NCBI GenBank assembly: GCA_958295735.1
Contig: OY282369.1
Location: 2,146,983 to 2,210,982, forward strand
Length of the DNA stretch: 64,000 nt
Reading direction: 5' to 3'
DNA from: an uncultured Candidatus Cenarchaeum sp.
GTDB lineage: Archaea; Thermoproteota; Nitrososphaeria; Nitrososphaerales; Nitrosopumilaceae
The notes beneath the pieces are model-generated. The model was given only the letters and a program-made list of their open reading frames with translations, did no database searches and was not told the DNA's origin. A program made the position numbers and the translations under genes. Shown piece after piece: positions 7,549 through 15,428 of this stretch. Position 1 is the stretch's first letter; each line of letters opens with the position of its first letter.

Positions 7549-8679
7549 GTGCGCACGGACAGCATGACCGTGGACGGCAGGCTCCCCAAGGTGGAGACAA
7601 AGCTGGGGCTCATGAACGCCATGGAGGACATGATCGCGTATTCGCAAAACGAGGACGGCGAATACTCGCCCGAGGGCAGGCTGCGCGAGCTTAAAACGTA
7701 CGTGCTGGAATGTCACGGGGATTTTCCGAGGCGGTTCGAAACAGGCGGCATGCGGTGCGAGGTAGGTGACACGGGGCTCGACCCCGTAAAGATCCTGCGC
7801 GTGCGGGAGGGCGGAGAGGCCACGGAGTTTTTCCTCAACATGGAAGACAGGCGGTTTTTGTTGCTCCACACCAACGGCAGATCCGAGGACACCGACAGGA
7901 TAGTTGGCGCGCTGACGGGAGACGGGAGCCACACGTTCGACAACGTCTGGCTGCACTCCGCCATGCTGAAGCGGCTCGCTGACGTGCCCGGCAACTCCCT
8001 CAGGGGATTCGGCGTGTCGTACTCGGGCAGGTTCCTGATGGCGGGTGAGGGCGGCGATGCGGACGCCGGCGGCCTAAACCTGAGCGTCGTCGGCCCGCTG
8101 GCCGAAGAGCTGCAGAGCGCCGTGGAGGCAAGGCCGCGCATCAAGAGGGCGGCAGCGCACAGCAGCGTGCGGATCAAGCGGGGATTAGGGGACGATCCGT
8201 ACGACTTTGTGCAGGACGACGTGCACAGCACCGGGCGCTTCACGGTGAAACGCGGAAAATCGGTGCAGGATCACCTGCAACTGATCGACGCGTGCAGGGA
8301 AGAATACGCGGAGACGATCGCCGGCGTGGAGATGCGGCGCATCGGGATGGGCGAGACGGAGGGCAAAATGATCGCGGAGGGGGGGCAGTTCGACTTCAAA
8401 TTCAGCCACAGCATCGACGACTTGGACACGTTCATAGACAGGATGTTCAGCGCGACCGCGCCGTTCAGGATGTGGGGGCTGAAATCCCCCATCCGCGAGG
8501 GCTACTTCGGGGTCATCGCCGCCGACCTGCACGCGGGGACCCGCATGCATTTCGACATCGCGCGCGACCTGATGCGGGTGTACCTTTACAAGAGAGGCTG
8601 CGGAAACACCGTGCTGCGCCTGCTCACCAACCTCCAGTTGCATTATGATGCCGGCACCACGTGCAGGCAGATAAGCTGA
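7549..8679 (+). CDS. Uncharacterised protein, 376 aa; distant paralogue of the 57,155 gene
   Basis: Not recognised. Balanced composition and lower GC than its surroundings support a real gene. No signal peptide or membrane segment. Segments FPRRFETGGMRCEV, ATEFFLNMEDRRFLLLHTNG, SSVRIKRGLGDDPYDFVQ, FDFKFSHSIDDLDTFIDRMF and YFGVIAADLHAGTRMHFDI line up in the same order with EFEVRDGGQPAKIF, SSVRVLAGPESDPDLDLSV, LLVKFGASVFRDEQMMKKFL and HVHMLVLDWNDKSSFSIM of the protein at 57,155. The two therefore seem to be divergent members of one family with an N-terminal domain and a C-terminal alpha/beta domain. The start is GTG 7549 or ATG 7564; neither has a TATA element at -28. Function unknown; it stands next to a dead IS element. 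Confidence 0.75.
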   Translation: MRTDSMTVDGRLPKVETKLGLMNAMEDMIAYSQNEDGEYSPEGRLRELKTYVLECHGDFPRRFETGGMRCEVGDTGLDPVKILRVREGGEATEFFLNMEDRRFLLLHTNGRSEDTDRIVGALTGDGSHTFDNVWLHSAMLKRLADVPGNSLRGFGVSYSGRFLMAGEGGDADAGGLNLSVVGPLAEELQSAVEARPRIKRAAAHSSVRIKRGLGDDPYDFVQDDVHSTGRFTVKRGKSVQDHLQLIDACREEYAETIAGVEMRRIGMGETEGKMIAEGGQFDFKFSHSIDDLDTFIDRMFSATAPFRMWGLKSPIREGYFGVIAADLHAGTRMHFDIARDLMRVYLYKRGCGNTVLRLLTNLQLHYDAGTTCRQIS

Positions 8680-8719
8680 ATCGGCCGCCAGCGAACACAC
8701 ACGGCCGACGAACGAGTTC

Positions 8720-9535
8720 ATGGGTCTCTGCGCGAACACGGGGAAGCGGCCCGGCACGCTTTCGGATCCGGGGTACCGGATCCGGCTCACCGGGCCCCGC
8801 ACAAGCGCGCAGCCGGCACGAAAGGCAAACCCCGACGCGGTGGCCGCATCCAAAGTCCCCTCCCGCGCCATCGCTGCCGGGCGCAAGGGCGGGAAAAACA
8901 CAAACGCTGGGCAGGACAAAAAGTACCAAGAACTGGACCCAAAGCATCTCGAACACTATGTAGTGGTCCGCCGCCGGGACGAGCTGGGGCGCACCCGTCG
9001 CTGCGTCGACACCGCGGACAACCGCGGCCGCCTGTCCCGGCACGCGGGCCTCCCGTCCATCACGTTCGGGCGCCGCGCCGCGCGGGGGCACGGCAGTTTC
9101 GGCCAGGCCCGGTTGGACGAGAAACTGTCTTCCGCAACGACCCCGCAGGATGCGCTGGAGCCCCGCGGTTTTTGCCCCTTCGCGCCGGACGACGACGACG
9201 AGGTTGCCCCGTGTTCGCCCTCGGTGCCGGCCGCATTCCTGACGGGGAAGATGGACGGGACGGGTATTCGCATCACGGATCACGGCGCCCGCAAGGAGAT
9301 TCTCGAGCTGGCGCATCACTGCCACGACTCGATGCGCGGCAGGCACGAGGCCGGGCTTGTCGGCAAAATCAAGGCCGCCATCGACATGCTCCTAGGCACT
9401 GGTGGAGAGTTTCTCGAGCGGGCGGCCCTGCCCGAGCGGGGAGTGCGACCGCACGTGGTGCGGGACATCGGCAACACGCGCAACCGCCTGATCAAAAAAT
9501 GCGAGGAGCAGACGAGGATCGGCAACTTTTCATGA
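8720..9535 (+). CDS. Hypothetical protein, 271 aa (uncertain)
   Basis: The frame has G/C-ending codons and stretches that look like real protein, such as KKYQELDPKHLEHYVVVRRR, ARKEILELAHHCHDSMRG and LVGKIKAAIDMLLG, then NTRNRLIKKCEEQ. The first 70 residues are basic and low-complexity. There is no TATA element at -28 and no family is recognised. It starts 40 bases after the 7549 gene and may be co-transcribed with it. The opposite strand is also open (8624-9346) but looks worse. It may be real, or a gene in decay. Confidence 0.4.
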   Translation: MGLCANTGKRPGTLSDPGYRIRLTGPRTSAQPARKANPDAVAASKVPSRAIAAGRKGGKNTNAGQDKKYQELDPKHLEHYVVVRRRDELGRTRRCVDTADNRGRLSRHAGLPSITFGRRAARGHGSFGQARLDEKLSSATTPQDALEPRGFCPFAPDDDDEVAPCSPSVPAAFLTGKMDGTGIRITDHGARKEILELAHHCHDSMRGRHEAGLVGKIKAAIDMLLGTGGEFLERAALPERGVRPHVVRDIGNTRNRLIKKCEEQTRIGNFS

Positions 9536-9887
9536 TCGCGCTTTTGAAGCAGATCTGCCGGGCTCGCGGCCGCGCCCCGCGAAACCTCGCGCCGCGCGGC
9601 GAATCCCGATCGGGCGAATTTTTCCAGTCCCGCGGCAGACGTGACGAAGAAACGGATTGCTTGGCAGCTCGCGGCCGGCGCGCCCGACGGATGCGGGTTT
9701 TGCGCGCGGCTGCGGCAAGCCGGGCCGCCGCGCCGCCAACCCGATCCCGTCCCGCGCGGGCGCGGCCGCCGCCGCGGGAACCGATCCGCGCTGCCGACGG
9801 GCCTCGGCCGCCGGACCCGGGGCGCGCCTGCTCCCGGCGCGGGCCCGCGCGCGGTCCTTCCCGCGCCGATCCCCTCGGGGCCGCCGG
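9536..9887. other. Intergenic, nothing identified
   Basis: About 350 bases between the 8720 ORF and the 3' end of the transaldolase gene on the other strand. No gene, repeat or clear terminator was seen. Confidence 0.5.
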
Positions 9888-10553
9888 CTACGGCCCCGCG
9901 CCCGGGTTCTCGGCCTTGAGCCTCTCCCAGTCCGACATGAACGACTCGAGCCCCGAGTCGGTGAGGGGGTGCCGCAGCATCTTTTCCAAGACGGCCGGCG
10001 GCAGCGTGGCCGCCTGGGCCCCGAGCCCGGCCGCCCTGGCCACGTGGATCGGGTGCCTCACGCTGGCCACGAGCACCTCCGTCGCGTAGTCGTAGTTGGC
10101 CAGCAAGCCCAGGATCCGGGCCACCAGCCCCATGCCGTCGTGGCCCGCGTCGTCCAGCCTTCCGACGAACGGGCTGACGTACTTGGCCCCCGCCTTGGCG
10201 GCGAGCAGGGCCTGGTTGGGGGAGAAGACCAGGGTGACGTTCACGGGCACGCCGTCCGCCGAGAGCGCCCTGCACGCCCTCAGCCCCTCGGCGGTCATGG
10301 GGCACTTTACCACGACGTTCGGGCCGTACTCCCTGAGGCGCCTGCCCTCCTCGATCATGTCGCCGTGGGCGGCCGAGACCACCTCCAAACTGACGTCCCC
10401 CTCCACGGCATCCACGATCTCCCTCATGACGCGGCGCGGATCCCCGCGCTCCCTGTACAGCAGCGAGGGGTTGGTGGTCACGCCGTCGAGCAGGCCCATC
10501 TCGTTGTACGACCTCACCGCCCCCGCGTCGGCCGTGTCGAGGAATATCTTCAC
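9888..10553 (-). CDS. tal: Transaldolase, small TalC/fructose-6-phosphate-aldolase type
   Basis: Moves a dihydroxyacetone unit between sugar phosphates in the non-oxidative pentose phosphate pathway. The 221 residues fit the short TalC/MipB class. Seen motifs: KIFLDTADAGAVRSYNEMGL and DGVTTNPSLL at the N-terminus, VVVKCPMTAEGLRA with the Schiff-base lysine, NVTLVFSPNQALLAAKAGA and YVSPFVGRLDD. The start is GTG at 10553, overlapping the TGA stop of the upstream transketolase C-half in a GTGA arrangement, which argues for translational coupling. Last gene of a three-gene operon. Because short transaldolases and F6P aldolases share this fold, the exact specificity is not proven, but the transketolase neighbours favour transaldolase. 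Confidence 0.9.
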   Translation of the reverse strand: MKIFLDTADAGAVRSYNEMGLLDGVTTNPSLLYRERGDPRRVMREIVDAVEGDVSLEVVSAAHGDMIEEGRRLREYGPNVVVKCPMTAEGLRACRALSADGVPVNVTLVFSPNQALLAAKAGAKYVSPFVGRLDDAGHDGMGLVARILGLLANYDYATEVLVASVRHPIHVARAAGLGAQAATLPPAVLEKMLRHPLTDSGLESFMSDWERLKAENPGAGP

Positions 10554-11536
10554 CGCCCGGCCAGCCTCCTCGCGCGCAGGGCCGCGTCCGCTATATGAAC
10601 GGAGGACATGCCGTGCTTTTCCAGCAGCTGCGGTATCTGGGGGTCGCGGCACGACTCGCCGAACGCGTCCCGCACCCCGACCCGGACGACGGGGACCGGG
10701 CGCCTCTGCGAGATCTCCTCGGCCACGGCCGATCCCATGCCGCCCATCACGTTGTGCTCCTCGCACGTGGCCACGGCGCCCGTCTCGGCGGCCGCCTTTT
10801 CCAGCATGGCGGCATCTATGGGCTTGACGGAGAACACGTCTATGACCCTGCACGAGACGCCGTCGCGCCCCTCCAGCACGCGCGCCGCCTCCAGCGCGGC
10901 GGCCACCGCCGTCCCGCACGCCGCTATCGTGCAGTCCGAGCCGTCCCTGACCACTATCCCCCTGCCGGCCTCGAACTCCTGGGACTCCCCGTGCACCACG
11001 GGCGTTTTCGGGCGGGCCATCCTCATGTAGAACGGGCCGTACTCGCGGGCCATCGCCCTGGTCAGGGCCGCCACGGCGCGCGCGTCGGCCGGGATCATCA
11101 CGCGCATGTTGGGCATCGCCCTCATGGTGGCGATGTCCTCCAGCTGCTGGTGCGAGCCGCCGTCGGCGCCCACCGAGAGGCCCCCGTGGGACACCACCAG
11201 TTTCACGTTCAGGCCCTTCTTCCCGCCCCTCGTGGGGTAGCAGACGGCGTTCCTTATCTGGTCCACGGCCCTGCCCGGGACGAACGTGGCGTAGGTGCTG
11301 GCGAAGGCCGTCTTGCCCGACGCGGCCAGCCCGGCGGCCACCGAGACCATGTTGGCCTCGGCTATCCCGACGTTGAAGAACCTGCCCGGGAACCTCCTCC
11401 CGAACCCTGCCGTCTTCAGCGAGTCCGTGGTGTCCGCCCCGAGCACCACCACGCGGGGATCCGCGGCGCCCACCTCCTCCAGCGCGTTCCCGTACTCGGT
11501 GCGCATGTCGGCGAGCGGCGCCGGCGCGCCGCCCAC
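10550..11536 (-). CDS. Transketolase, C-terminal subunit
   Basis: Carries the pyrimidine-binding and C-terminal domains of a split transketolase; pairs with the N-terminal half encoded just upstream to transfer two-carbon ketol units using thiamine diphosphate. Motifs: RTEYGNALEEVGAADPRVVV, VLGADTTDSLKT, RFFNVGIAEANMVSVAAGLA (catalytic Glu of the pyrimidine domain) and LVVSHGGLSVGADGGSHQQL, then a C-terminal domain ending in LEKHGMSS. I chose GTG 11536 because GGAGGTG precedes it by about 7 nt and it begins two bases after the stop of the upstream gene; ATG 11506 is the alternative. The 3' end overlaps the transaldolase start. Split transketolases are usual in archaea; length (328 aa) is normal. 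Confidence 0.9.
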   Translation of the reverse strand: MGGAPAPLADMRTEYGNALEEVGAADPRVVVLGADTTDSLKTAGFGRRFPGRFFNVGIAEANMVSVAAGLAASGKTAFASTYATFVPGRAVDQIRNAVCYPTRGGKKGLNVKLVVSHGGLSVGADGGSHQQLEDIATMRAMPNMRVMIPADARAVAALTRAMAREYGPFYMRMARPKTPVVHGESQEFEAGRGIVVRDGSDCTIAACGTAVAAALEAARVLEGRDGVSCRVIDVFSVKPIDAAMLEKAAAETGAVATCEEHNVMGGMGSAVAEEISQRRPVPVVRVGVRDAFGESCRDPQIPQLLEKHGMSSVHIADAALRARRLAGR

Positions 11537-11538
11537 CG

Positions 11539-13170
11539 CTACGCCACCTCCGCGGCGGCCATCACCTCCAGGGCGGCCCTGCAGCCCCCGCCGTGCAGGC
11601 CCACCCACTTCTCCACCAGTGCCGGGCCGCCCAGCCTGCCGGCCTCGCGGACGAGGAGCCTCCTGCGCTCCGCGGCGGCGGCCTCGCGGATCCGCCCGAC
11701 GGCAGCGCGCGCGTCCGGCGCGCCCATGACGGAGCTCCCGCACGCCAGGGCGCGCGCCCCGTCGGCGAAGCACCTGCCGGCGTTCTCCGGCCCCACCCCG
11801 CCGTCCGCCTCTATGGTCCCGGAAAAGCCCGCGCCGCGCAGCCGGGCCGCGATGCGGGCCGTCTTCCCGTGCGCCTCCTCCATGTACTTTTGGCCCGACC
11901 TTCCGGGAACGACGGACATCACTATGACCTGGTCTATGGACGGCGCGGCGCGCACGGCCCATTCCGGCAGCTCCGTGCCCGGGCTCACGGCCAGCCCCAC
12001 CCCGGCGCGCGCGGAGCGCAGCGCGTCGCGGATCTCGCCGAAGGTGTCCTCGCCGCAGGCCTCGGCGTGAACCGTCACCACGTCGCCCCCGGCCTCCGCG
12101 TACAGCAGCGCGCTCTTTTCCGGGCGGGCGATCATCAGGTGGACGTCGAACGGGACCGCGGTGGCTCGCCTGAGCCGCGCGACCCTCTCGTGGCCGAAGG
12201 TGCGGGCGGGGACGAACTCGCCGTCCATCACGTCGATGTGAACCAGGTCGGCCCCCGCCTCCTCGCACCTCCGCGCCTCCCCCTCCAGGTCGGGCGAGCC
12301 GCCGGCCGTTATCGACGGGGCCACCGCCACCTGGCAGTCCAGCTCGGCCTCTATGATCGGGACCACGTCGGGGTCCGGCGCCTTGCCGTGCCACTTCGGG
12401 TTCCCCTCCATGTGCTCGACGGCCCTGCCCTTGACGGTGCGGGCTATCACCACGGTGGGGGCCCCCCTGTGGGCGGCGGCGGCCCGCAGCGCCGCGTGCA
12501 GCTGCCCCACGCGGTGGCCGTCGGCCTCTATGACGTTCCACCCGAAGGCGCGCCACTTGTCGGCCGCCCCCCGCCCCGGGGGGCCGGGGCCGTCCAGCGG
12601 CATGACCGACTCGGTGTGCGAGTCCTGCTGGATGCAGTTCCTGTCCAGTATGGCGGTGAGGTTGTCCGTCCCGTACTTTGCGGCCGCCATGGCCGCCTCC
12701 CACACCTGGCCCTCGTCGGTCTCCCCGTCCCCGATTATCGCGTACACGCGGTGAGCCGCCCCGTCCAGCCGGGCCGCGAGCGCCGCGCCCACGGAAAAGG
12801 ACAGCCCTATCCCCAGGGAGCCCCCGCAGAACTCCACGCCGGGGCACCTCAGGTCGGGGTGGCCCTGGAGCCGGCTGCCCAGGCTGCGCAGCGTGTCCAT
12901 CTCGGACTCGTCAAAATAGCCGGCCACTGCCAGGCTGGCGAACAGCCCCGGCGCGGCGTGCCCCTTCGACAGCACGAGCCTGTCCCTTTCCTCCCAGTCG
13001 GGGTTTCCCGGGTCGTGCCTCAAGAGCCCCCCGAACAGGAGCACCCCGACTATCTCGGCCATCGAGAAGGATCCGCCCGGGTGGCCGGATCCGGCGGCGG
13101 CCGTCCCCCTCGCCACGAGCTTGCGGGCCCTGCGGACGTCCCTCACCATGCGGCAGTAGTCGGGGGGCAT
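11539..13170 (-). CDS. Transketolase N-terminal half fused to ribulose-phosphate 3-epimerase
   Basis: 543 residues with two enzymes in one chain. Residues 1 to about 280 are the thiamine-diphosphate domain of transketolase: GHPGGSFSMAEIVGVL, LVLSKGHAAPGLFASLA, and the TPP motif beginning GDGETDEGQVWEAA and ending DNLTAILDRN. From about residue 285 a complete Rpe barrel follows: VAVAPSITAG, DLVHIDVMDGEFVPARTFG and PFDVHLMIARPE (the metal-binding His and Asp residues), MSVVPGRSGQK for the phosphate loop and IEADGGVGPENAG with the last catalytic Asp. The chain would supply half of transketolase plus the epimerase that makes xylulose 5-phosphate, its substrate. First gene of the operon; ATG 13170 has a TTTTTATT element 25-33 nt upstream. 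The fusion is seen directly in one uninterrupted frame. Confidence 0.92.
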   Translation of the reverse strand: MPPDYCRMVRDVRRARKLVARGTAAAGSGHPGGSFSMAEIVGVLLFGGLLRHDPGNPDWEERDRLVLSKGHAAPGLFASLAVAGYFDESEMDTLRSLGSRLQGHPDLRCPGVEFCGGSLGIGLSFSVGAALAARLDGAAHRVYAIIGDGETDEGQVWEAAMAAAKYGTDNLTAILDRNCIQQDSHTESVMPLDGPGPPGRGAADKWRAFGWNVIEADGHRVGQLHAALRAAAAHRGAPTVVIARTVKGRAVEHMEGNPKWHGKAPDPDVVPIIEAELDCQVAVAPSITAGGSPDLEGEARRCEEAGADLVHIDVMDGEFVPARTFGHERVARLRRATAVPFDVHLMIARPEKSALLYAEAGGDVVTVHAEACGEDTFGEIRDALRSARAGVGLAVSPGTELPEWAVRAAPSIDQVIVMSVVPGRSGQKYMEEAHGKTARIAARLRGAGFSGTIEADGGVGPENAGRCFADGARALACGSSVMGAPDARAAVGRIREAAAAERRRLLVREAGRLGGPALVEKWVGLHGGGCRAALEVMAAAEVA

Positions 13171-13194
13171 GCCTCCCGCACGGCCCCCGGAGCG

Positions 13195-13203
13195 AATAAA
13201 AAT
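13195..13203 (-). promoter_or_regulatory. TATA element of the pentose phosphate operon
   Basis: ATTTTTATT on the minus strand, 25-33 nt upstream of ATG 13170. It is the only AT-rich stretch nearby and the sole evident promoter of the three-gene operon. Confidence 0.7.
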
Positions 13204-13630
13204 CTACTTGCGGAACGGGAGCGTGGACTCGCGTCTACTTGCCGGCGCGCCCGAAAGCTGCCGCCGGCCGGCGCCGCGGGGCCCGATCCCGATCCCGCCG
13301 CATCCGGCGCCGCGGGGCCCGTCCCCGCCGAGCCGGCGCGGCATCGCGCCCGATCCGCCGCCGGGACTGGCCCCGCCGGGGGCCGGGACTGGCCCCGCCG
13401 GGGGCCGGGACGGCATCGGGGGCGGATGCTGCCGCCCGCGCTGCCCCGGCGCGCGCGGGGCGGCATCGCGCGGGCCGCCGCCGGCGGTCGGGCGGCCGCC
13501 ACCGCGGGGGCCCCCGGCGGCCCGGTGGCGGGATGCGCGAACGTGTCCTGTTCCGGGCCGGCGCGGGGGGCCTTCAGCGCGGTCGACGGCCAGATTCCCC
13601 GGCGCTTCCCCGTCTGGAACGCGGGGCGCG
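13204..13630. other. GC-rich intergenic with a 22-bp tandem duplication
   Basis: No credible gene. GGGACTGGCCCCGCCGGGGG repeats in tandem around 13,370-13,413. TCTACTTGC occurs at 13,204 and again near 13,233. It may be the remains of one end of the decayed IS66 copy to the right. Confidence 0.5.
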
Positions 13631-13639
13631 TCACGGAGA

Positions 13640-15090
13640 GGCGGCGCATGCCGGCCGCGCTCCCCGGCCGGCGCCGCTACCTCTTTTCCCCGGCCGGCCC
13701 CTCGCGTGCAGCCTGCTCGGCCCCGTCGTTCCGGCACGGCATGCGGGATGCCCCGGGGACGCGAGCATGTTCGGCCGCGCGCTGGAGGGGGCCGCGCGCA
13801 TCCCGCGCCCCTGGCCGCACTCGCCCGCCATGCCGAGCACCCGGCTCTCCGGCCCTTTGATCGTGTCCTCGTCCGCGGCGCCCGCGGGTTCGACCGTCCC
13901 GTGCGTGCCCCGCAGCCGATCGTGCGGCCGCTTCTCCTCCTCGTCCCCGCCCTCGGGGCGGACCGCGCCGCTCCCGGAATGCCGCAGGACGTGGACGAGG
14001 CATGCCTGCCTCTCCTTGATTTTGTTGCACCCCGAGCACTGGTCGGCCGCCGCCGGCTTGTCCTCCGGCCCTGGGAAACGGACGTCCGGCACGGCCGCGC
14101 TCCTGCCGGCAACGCGTGCCATGCGCGCCGCATCCCCCCGGCAGGCCAGCCGGACGCACCCCCGGGCCCCGGCGATCCTGGCGGGGGCCCCGTCGGACCG
14201 CACGAACGCGGCGCGGGCCGCGACGTATTCCAGGATGCGCCCGCACGCCGCAGCCGGGACGCGGGCGGCGGCCTCGCGGGCCTTCGGCGCCGCGGACGGC
14301 GGGATCCCCGGGCCGCGCGGCTGCTCCGCGAGGTCGGCGACGTCCGCGCCCGCCGGGGCCTCCGCGATATGCGCGGCCGCGATCCCGAGCAGCGCCGGCC
14401 CCTGCCGCGTGCCCGGAATCGCCCCGGGCTTTGCCTCGCCGATCCTGCGGCATTTCATGCACTTTGCCCGCTAGGCCCGGATGCCGACGGGCGCGATCCT
14501 GCCGTCGCTTTCCGGCATCTGGGCGATCCTGCCGTCGCTTTCCGGCATCGGGGCGATCCTGCTGGCCGGCCGCGCCGGCTCCGGGTGCTCGCCGGACCCG
14601 CAGTACCCGCGCGCGCGGAGCTTGGCGACGGTCCTCCTTTCCGGCTCGTGCCGGTGCGGCGCCCCCCCGTGCCCCGCCGGCGCGCCGATCTTTCCCGGCT
14701 CGCGGCCGCTGCCGTGCGCGCCGTTCTCCCTGCGGAACTTGGCCCGATTGGCGTTGCGCATCCCGGCATCGGTCATGTCGTGGTGGTCGCACATGGCGAG
14801 CCGCTTCCCGGCATCCTTCAACTCCGCGGCCGCCGCGCCCGCGTCCTTCTCCCCGGCGGGCTCCCGCCCCGGCTTGGCCGCATCGCGCCCGCCGCCGCCG
14901 CATTCCCCGCCGCGCGGCTCCGCGCCGCCGCCGGCCATGCCCCGGGGCGATCGTTCCCGCCCCGCAGCCGGGCAATCTCCAGCCTCGTGTCCCCTGCGTC
15001 TTTCGCGTATTTTGCCTTCAGGGCATCCGGGAACCGGGTCACCGCCACCAGCTCCCTCCGCAACAGCACCGTTTCCGAGTCTGGCATGGA
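13640..15090 (-). pseudogene. Decayed IS66-family transposase
   Basis: Reading leftward, pieces of the intact IS66 transposase at 52.4 kb can be followed through several frames. ETVLLRRELVAVTRFPDALK matches its coiled-coil start. NRAKFRRENGAHGSGREPGK and GGAPHRHEPERRTVAKLRAR match the DNA-binding, zinc-finger-like N-terminal part. AFVRSDGAPARIAGARGCVR aligns with AFAQMDETGFKIGVLGRTGY, the first catalytic Asp region. AAADQCSGCNKIKERQACLV then HVLRHSGS aligns with the second (ADGLPAYRAWF...RCWRHLLARSES). Frameshifts, a 30-bp tandem duplication near 14,497-14,556 and loss of the C-terminal NNAAELAIR block show it is long dead. I could not define its ends. Confidence 0.7.
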
Positions 15091-15398
15091 TGGGGTCACG
15101 GACCGGTGATCCTCAAGCGTGTCTACTGAAGCATGGCTACAAGATGGTGAAGCAGTGTTGGCCCGCGGCGCGCTCGGCGGGCCTCCGGCGGGGCGGAGCC
15201 CCGCTCTGGCGCCCGTCCGCGCCTGCCCGTCCGCGCCTGCCCGTCCGCGCCTGCCCGTCCGCCGGCCCCCCGATGCGGGAACGGCCTGCTTTGGCAACCG
15301 TCCGCGCCTGCCGGCGCACTGCTCGCATGCGTGGCGGCGCCCCATCGGGCGCGGCTAGGCAATGGACGCAAGTCTACACCCGATACAAAAGCAAACAA
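15091..15398. other. Upstream region of the dCTP deaminase gene
   Basis: Contains 14-bp direct repeats (below) and an AT-richer stretch at about 15,360-15,405. In bacterial AvcD loci a small inhibitory RNA (AvcI) is encoded just 5' of the deaminase; this interval is where such an RNA would lie, but nothing in the sequence proves one. Confidence 0.4.
15212..15263 (+). repeat. 14-bp tandem repeat, 3.7 copies
   Basis: CCCGTCCGCGCCTG at 15,212, 15,226 and 15,240, then a partial fourth copy; an isolated CCGTCCGCGCCTGCC follows near 15,299. Non-coding, in front of the deaminase gene. Confidence 0.85.
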
Positions 15399-15405
15399 TT
15401 ATACC
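15397..15405 (+). promoter_or_regulatory. TATA element of the dCTP deaminase gene
   Basis: AATTATACC; TTATA begins 30 nt before TTG 15429, supporting a leaderless start there. The small array genes downstream use the same CTTATACC-type box. Confidence 0.65.
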
Positions 15406-15428
15406 GTCCCTCGCCAACCGGCAACATC

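Noticed and set aside
8624-9346. Minus-strand 240-codon ORF opposite the 8720 ORF
   Set aside because: Higher Arg/Pro content and less natural codon use than the plus-strand frame; overlaps the end of the 7549 gene.
11593-13860. 755-codon plus-strand ORF over the transketolase operon
   Set aside because: It is antisense to the clearly recognisable transketolase/epimerase genes and has no domain of its own.
14481-15428. N-terminal extension of the dCTP deaminase of over 300 residues
   Set aside because: The upstream part of the open frame is Pro/Arg/Ala-rich, overlaps the dead IS66 copy, and the TATA box plus TTG 15429 place the start at the conserved N-terminus.
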